64,000 nt of DNA from a bacterium (GTDB taxonomy: Bacteria > Elusimicrobiota > Elusimicrobia > UBA1565 > UBA9628), in NCBI GenBank assembly GCA_021782205.1, contig JAJXVH010000002.1:1-64000 (forward strand), given 5' to 3'. A model generated the notes under the pieces. The model worked only from the letters and a program-made list of their open reading frames with translations, ran no database searches and was not told the DNA's origin. This document shows, in pieces, positions 61,300 through 64,000 of the stretch (the stretch's first letter is position 1; each line of letters begins with the position of its first letter). The translations under genes were made by a program, and so were the position numbers.

Positions 61300-63018
61300 T
61301 CACGCGCCTGACAGCGCCTGCTTCAGGCGGCTTGCCGCTTCCTCTAGCTTCCACCGCGTCGCGTCGGCGGCGCCCCGGCGCTTGTGCTCGACCGAGCCTT
61401 CGTCGAGCGTGCGCTTGGAGACCACCAGGCGGTGCGGGATGCCCAGCAGGTCGATGTCCTTGAACTTCACGCCGGGCTTGCCGTCACGGTCGTCTTCGAG
61501 CGCGTCCAGGCCCGCGGCGGCCAGAGCCTTGAGCAGGGCGTCGACGGCGGGGCGCACGCGCGCGTCGTCGGCCTCGTCGAGCACCACGACCGCGCAGTCG
61601 AACGGGGAAATCTCCGCGGGCCAGACGATGCCGTCCTTGTCGTGTCCCTGCTCGATGGCGGCGGCCACCACGCGGCTGACGCCGATGCCGTAGCAGCCCA
61701 TGACCATCGTCTGGGGCTTTTGCGCCTTGTCCAAGTATTCCGCCTTCATGGACTTGGAATATTTCGTGCCGAGCTTGAACGTGTGTCCGACCTCGATGCC
61801 TTTATAGAATTCGGTGCGCGAAGCGCACCGAGGGCAGGGGTCCTCGCTGGTCGCCGACCGGAGGTCGGCGAAGCCCTTGAGGCCGGGCAGGTCGCGGGCG
61901 ATGTTGAAGCCGTCGGCGTGCAGTCCATCCTTGTTGGCGCCGGTCACGCCGTTGAGCACCGCGCGCGTCGCGAAGTCGCAGTAGACGGCGACGCCGTCGT
62001 GGCCCTGGGGGCCGCCGAAGCCGACCTTGCAGCCCATGACCTGCTGATACTGCGCCTCGGACGCGCGGTACAGCGCGGGCGAGCCGACGGCGGCGGCCAG
62101 CTTGGCCTCGTGCAGTTCGTGGTCGCCGCGCATGAGCGCGATCACCGGGACCTTGCCGTCGATCATGTACAGCTGGGTCTTGAGGAAATCGGTCGTCGGC
62201 CGTCCCACCAGCGCGGCCACGTCGGCCACGGTGGTCTTGTTCTGCGTGTTGAATTCAGTCAGCGGCTTAAAAGACGCGGCGCTTGGCGCCGCGTACTGAT
62301 CCTTGACCTCGGCGCGCTCGATATTGGCCGCATACTCGCATTTCGTGCAGGAGACGATGGTCTCCTCGCCGGTCTCGGCCAGCACCATGAACTCGTGGGA
62401 GAAGGAGCCGCCGATGGCTCCCGACTGGGCCTCCACAGGCTTGAACTTGAGCCCGCAGCGCTTGAAGACGTTTTTATAGGCGTCATACATGCGCTTGTAG
62501 TAGGCGCTCGCGTCGGCCTCGTCGGCGTGGAACGAATAGGCGTCCTTCATCAGGAACTCGCGCGCGCGCATCACGCCGAAGCGCGGGCGGATCTCGTCGC
62601 GGAACTTGAGGCCGAACTGGTAGAACATCGCCGGCAACTGGCGCCAGGAGCGGATCTCGCGGCGCGCCAGGTCGGTGATCACTTCCTCGGCGGTCGGCGC
62701 GAAGCAGAACTCCGCGTCCTTGCGGTCTTTCAGGCGCAGCAGTTCTTTTCCGTAGACCGGCCAGCGGCCCGTCTCCTCCCACAACTGCTTGGGCTGGATC
62801 ACCGGCAGCCACACTTCCTGGCCGTCGGCCGCGTTCATCTCCTCGCGCACGATCTTCTCGACCTTGCGCAGGACGCGCAGCCCCAGCGGCAGCCAGTCGT
62901 AGATGCCGCTGGCGACCTTGCGGATCATCCCCGCGCGCTGCATGAGCTGGGCGGAGACGTTGTCGGCGTCGCTGGGCGCCTCGCGCAGGGTGGGGATCAA
63001 GGTCTTGGAGTATTTCAT
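61300..63018 (-). CDS. proS: Prolyl-tRNA synthetase (bacterial type with editing domain)
   Basis: The 572-residue class II synthetase has motif 1 (GIYDWLPLGLRVLRKVEKIVREEM), motif 2 (FQ-type FRDEIRPRFGVMRAREFLMKD) and motif 3 (GCYGIGVSRVVAAAIEQ). The insertion between motifs 2 and 3 (about 225-400; VPVIALMRGDHELHEAKL) is the editing domain that clears Ala-tRNA(Pro). The C-terminal anticodon domain is complete. It follows rseP by 24 bases. Confidence 0.96.
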   Translation of the reverse strand: MKYSKTLIPTLREAPSDADNVSAQLMQRAGMIRKVASGIYDWLPLGLRVLRKVEKIVREEMNAADGQEVWLPVIQPKQLWEETGRWPVYGKELLRLKDRKDAEFCFAPTAEEVITDLARREIRSWRQLPAMFYQFGLKFRDEIRPRFGVMRAREFLMKDAYSFHADEADASAYYKRMYDAYKNVFKRCGLKFKPVEAQSGAIGGSFSHEFMVLAETGEETIVSCTKCEYAANIERAEVKDQYAAPSAASFKPLTEFNTQNKTTVADVAALVGRPTTDFLKTQLYMIDGKVPVIALMRGDHELHEAKLAAAVGSPALYRASEAQYQQVMGCKVGFGGPQGHDGVAVYCDFATRAVLNGVTGANKDGLHADGFNIARDLPGLKGFADLRSATSEDPCPRCASRTEFYKGIEVGHTFKLGTKYSKSMKAEYLDKAQKPQTMVMGCYGIGVSRVVAAAIEQGHDKDGIVWPAEISPFDCAVVVLDEADDARVRPAVDALLKALAAAGLDALEDDRDGKPGVKFKDIDLLGIPHRLVVSKRTLDEGSVEHKRRGAADATRWKLEEAASRLKQALSGA

Positions 63019-63042
63019 TGGAGGGTCAGTCCTTTACTTCTT

Positions 63043-64000
63043 TTACTTCTTTCCCTTCGGCGAAGAATCCGCCGCGCCCGCGGTGGGAGTTGCCGCGGCT
63101 TTCGCCTGGCGTTCCGCTTTCGCGGCCCGCTCGGCGCGGATGCGCACGACGTCGTTGTAGGTCGCGAAGGCCAGCAGGGACATCAGGAAGGCGAAGCCGA
63201 CGGTCTGGATCTTCTCGAGTGTCTGCGGGGTCGGGCGCTTGCCGCGCAGGCCTTCCCAAATGTAGACCGCGCCGTGGCCGCCGTCGAGCAGGGGCATGGG
63301 CAGGAAATTGAAGAAGCCGATCGCCACCGAGATGAAGCCGATGAAGAACAGATACTCCTCCCAGCCCGCGCGCGCCGCGCGTGTGACCATCTGGAATATC
63401 CCCACCGGTCCGGCCAAGTCGGGGCGCTCGTGACGCCAAAGCTTGCCCGCGATGGTGGTGACGGTCTGCTTGCTCTGCAGCCAGCACATGCTCGCGGCCT
63501 CGTTCATGGCGGCCGGCAGGCTTGCGGGCTTGTAGGTCATCTCCGGCATGATGCCGATGACGCCGCGGTCCTCCGCGTCGTCCTTGCGCGGGGTCACGGT
63601 CACGTCCAAGGCGGCACCCGCGCGGCTGACGGTCAAGGTGACGGGACGCCCCGGAGAGCGGTGGATGGAGCTCGCCAGGTCGTCCCAGCCCGCCAGGGCG
63701 CGGCCGTCGAAGGCCGTCACGCGGTCGCCGATCTTCAGGCCCGCCGCGTCGGCCGGCATGCCCGTCATCATGTTGCCGATGACCGGGTCCGACGAAGGCT
63801 GGGGCAGGCCCTGGGCCCAGATCAAGCCGGTGTAGAGCAGGAAGGCCAGCACGTAGTTCATCGTGGGTCCGGCGTAGACGATGATCAGGCGGCGATACCA
63901 CGCCTGGCCGAAATACTCGTCGGCCTTCGGCGTGATCGCGGCGTCGGTCGCGGGATCTTCGCCGGCGGGCTTGACGAAGCCGCCGAACGGAATCGCGCAC
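63043..64000 (-). CDS. rseP: RIP metalloprotease RseP (site-2 protease), N-terminus outside window
   Basis: The frame is open to the window edge, beginning IPFGGFVKPAGE, so the HExxH zinc motif lies outside; the ATG at 63861 is internal. The visible part has RRLIIVYAGPTMNYVLAFLLY (membrane helix), one PDZ domain (GMPADAAGLKIGDRVTAFDGR), the second-site FNFLPMPLLDGGH with the Asp that completes the zinc site, and a last membrane helix. It cleaves membrane-bound anti-sigma factors or signal peptides. The Lys/Ala-rich tail is cytoplasmic. Confidence 0.92.
   Translation of the reverse strand, partial: CAIPFGGFVKPAGEDPATDAAITPKADEYFGQAWYRRLIIVYAGPTMNYVLAFLLYTGLIWAQGLPQPSSDPVIGNMMTGMPADAAGLKIGDRVTAFDGRALAGWDDLASSIHRSPGRPVTLTVSRAGAALDVTVTPRKDDAEDRGVIGIMPEMTYKPASLPAAMNEAASMCWLQSKQTVTTIAGKLWRHERPDLAGPVGIFQMVTRAARAGWEEYLFFIGFISVAIGFFNFLPMPLLDGGHGAVYIWEGLRGKRPTPQTLEKIQTVGFAFLMSLLAFATYNDVVRIRAERAAKAERQAKAAATPTAGAADSSPKGKK

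Overview
The window is a high-GC, gene-dense bacterial chromosome segment. The cell is Gram-negative in build: many lipoboxes, a PorV-type outer-membrane protein, RseP and a periplasmic polyamine-binding protein. The mix of a PorV/UPF0164-type protein paired with a giant FN3-rich secreted protease, an 11-subunit complex I and a short bacterial histone-fold protein makes an uncultured lineage such as Elusimicrobiota my best guess. That is inference only. I see no rRNA, CRISPR array, insertion sequence or integrase, and only one tRNA.

Layout: 0-4 kb holds the end of a HEAT-repeat protein, a hybrid histidine kinase broken by a 7-G frameshift, and a lower-GC sulfotransferase-TPR gene. 4.2-10.9 kb (minus strand) holds a NarL-type response regulator, a 1500-residue S53 protease with seven FN3-like repeats and a FlgD-like C-terminus, a PorV-like protein and a small membrane protein. 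11.0-22.7 kb (plus) holds tRNA-Met(CAT), a 60-residue histone-fold protein, a MidA/NDUFAF7-type methyltransferase and nuoABCDHIJKLMN without nuoEFG. 22.7-25.9 kb holds a membrane Ser/Thr kinase divergent from a transglutaminase-like protein plus a DUF350 protein.

25.9-42.2 kb is a reductive pyrimidine-degradation region: preT, preA, beta-ureidopropionase, an NCS1 transporter and dihydropyrimidinase, followed by an aldehyde dehydrogenase and a class III aminotransferase that could carry beta-alanine onward. Between these genes sit secreted proteins, including an ankyrin-caspase lipoprotein and an 856-residue unknown that separates preT from preA. 42.2-44.4 kb holds small secreted or lipoprotein genes. 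44.4-49.6 kb holds rocD, a four-cysteine mini-protein and potA-D-B-C. 49.7-54.9 kb looks like a stress cluster: cytidylate-kinase-like protein, TPC-type P1B ATPase, sugar nucleotidyltransferase, phosphoribosyltransferase and a tandem universal stress protein. 55.2-64 kb (minus) is the rseP-proS and rimP-nusA-infB-rbfA-truB-riboflavin kinase housekeeping block.

The points most worth following are: the histone-fold gene; the methyltransferase translationally coupled to complex I, whose NuoD keeps the arginine that NDUFAF7 methylates in mitochondria; a repeated promoter layout (TG-n-TAnnnT exactly 7 nt before the start codon) implying leaderless mRNAs; and a promoter-terminator leader directly before rimP-nusA-infB that looks like an attenuator.
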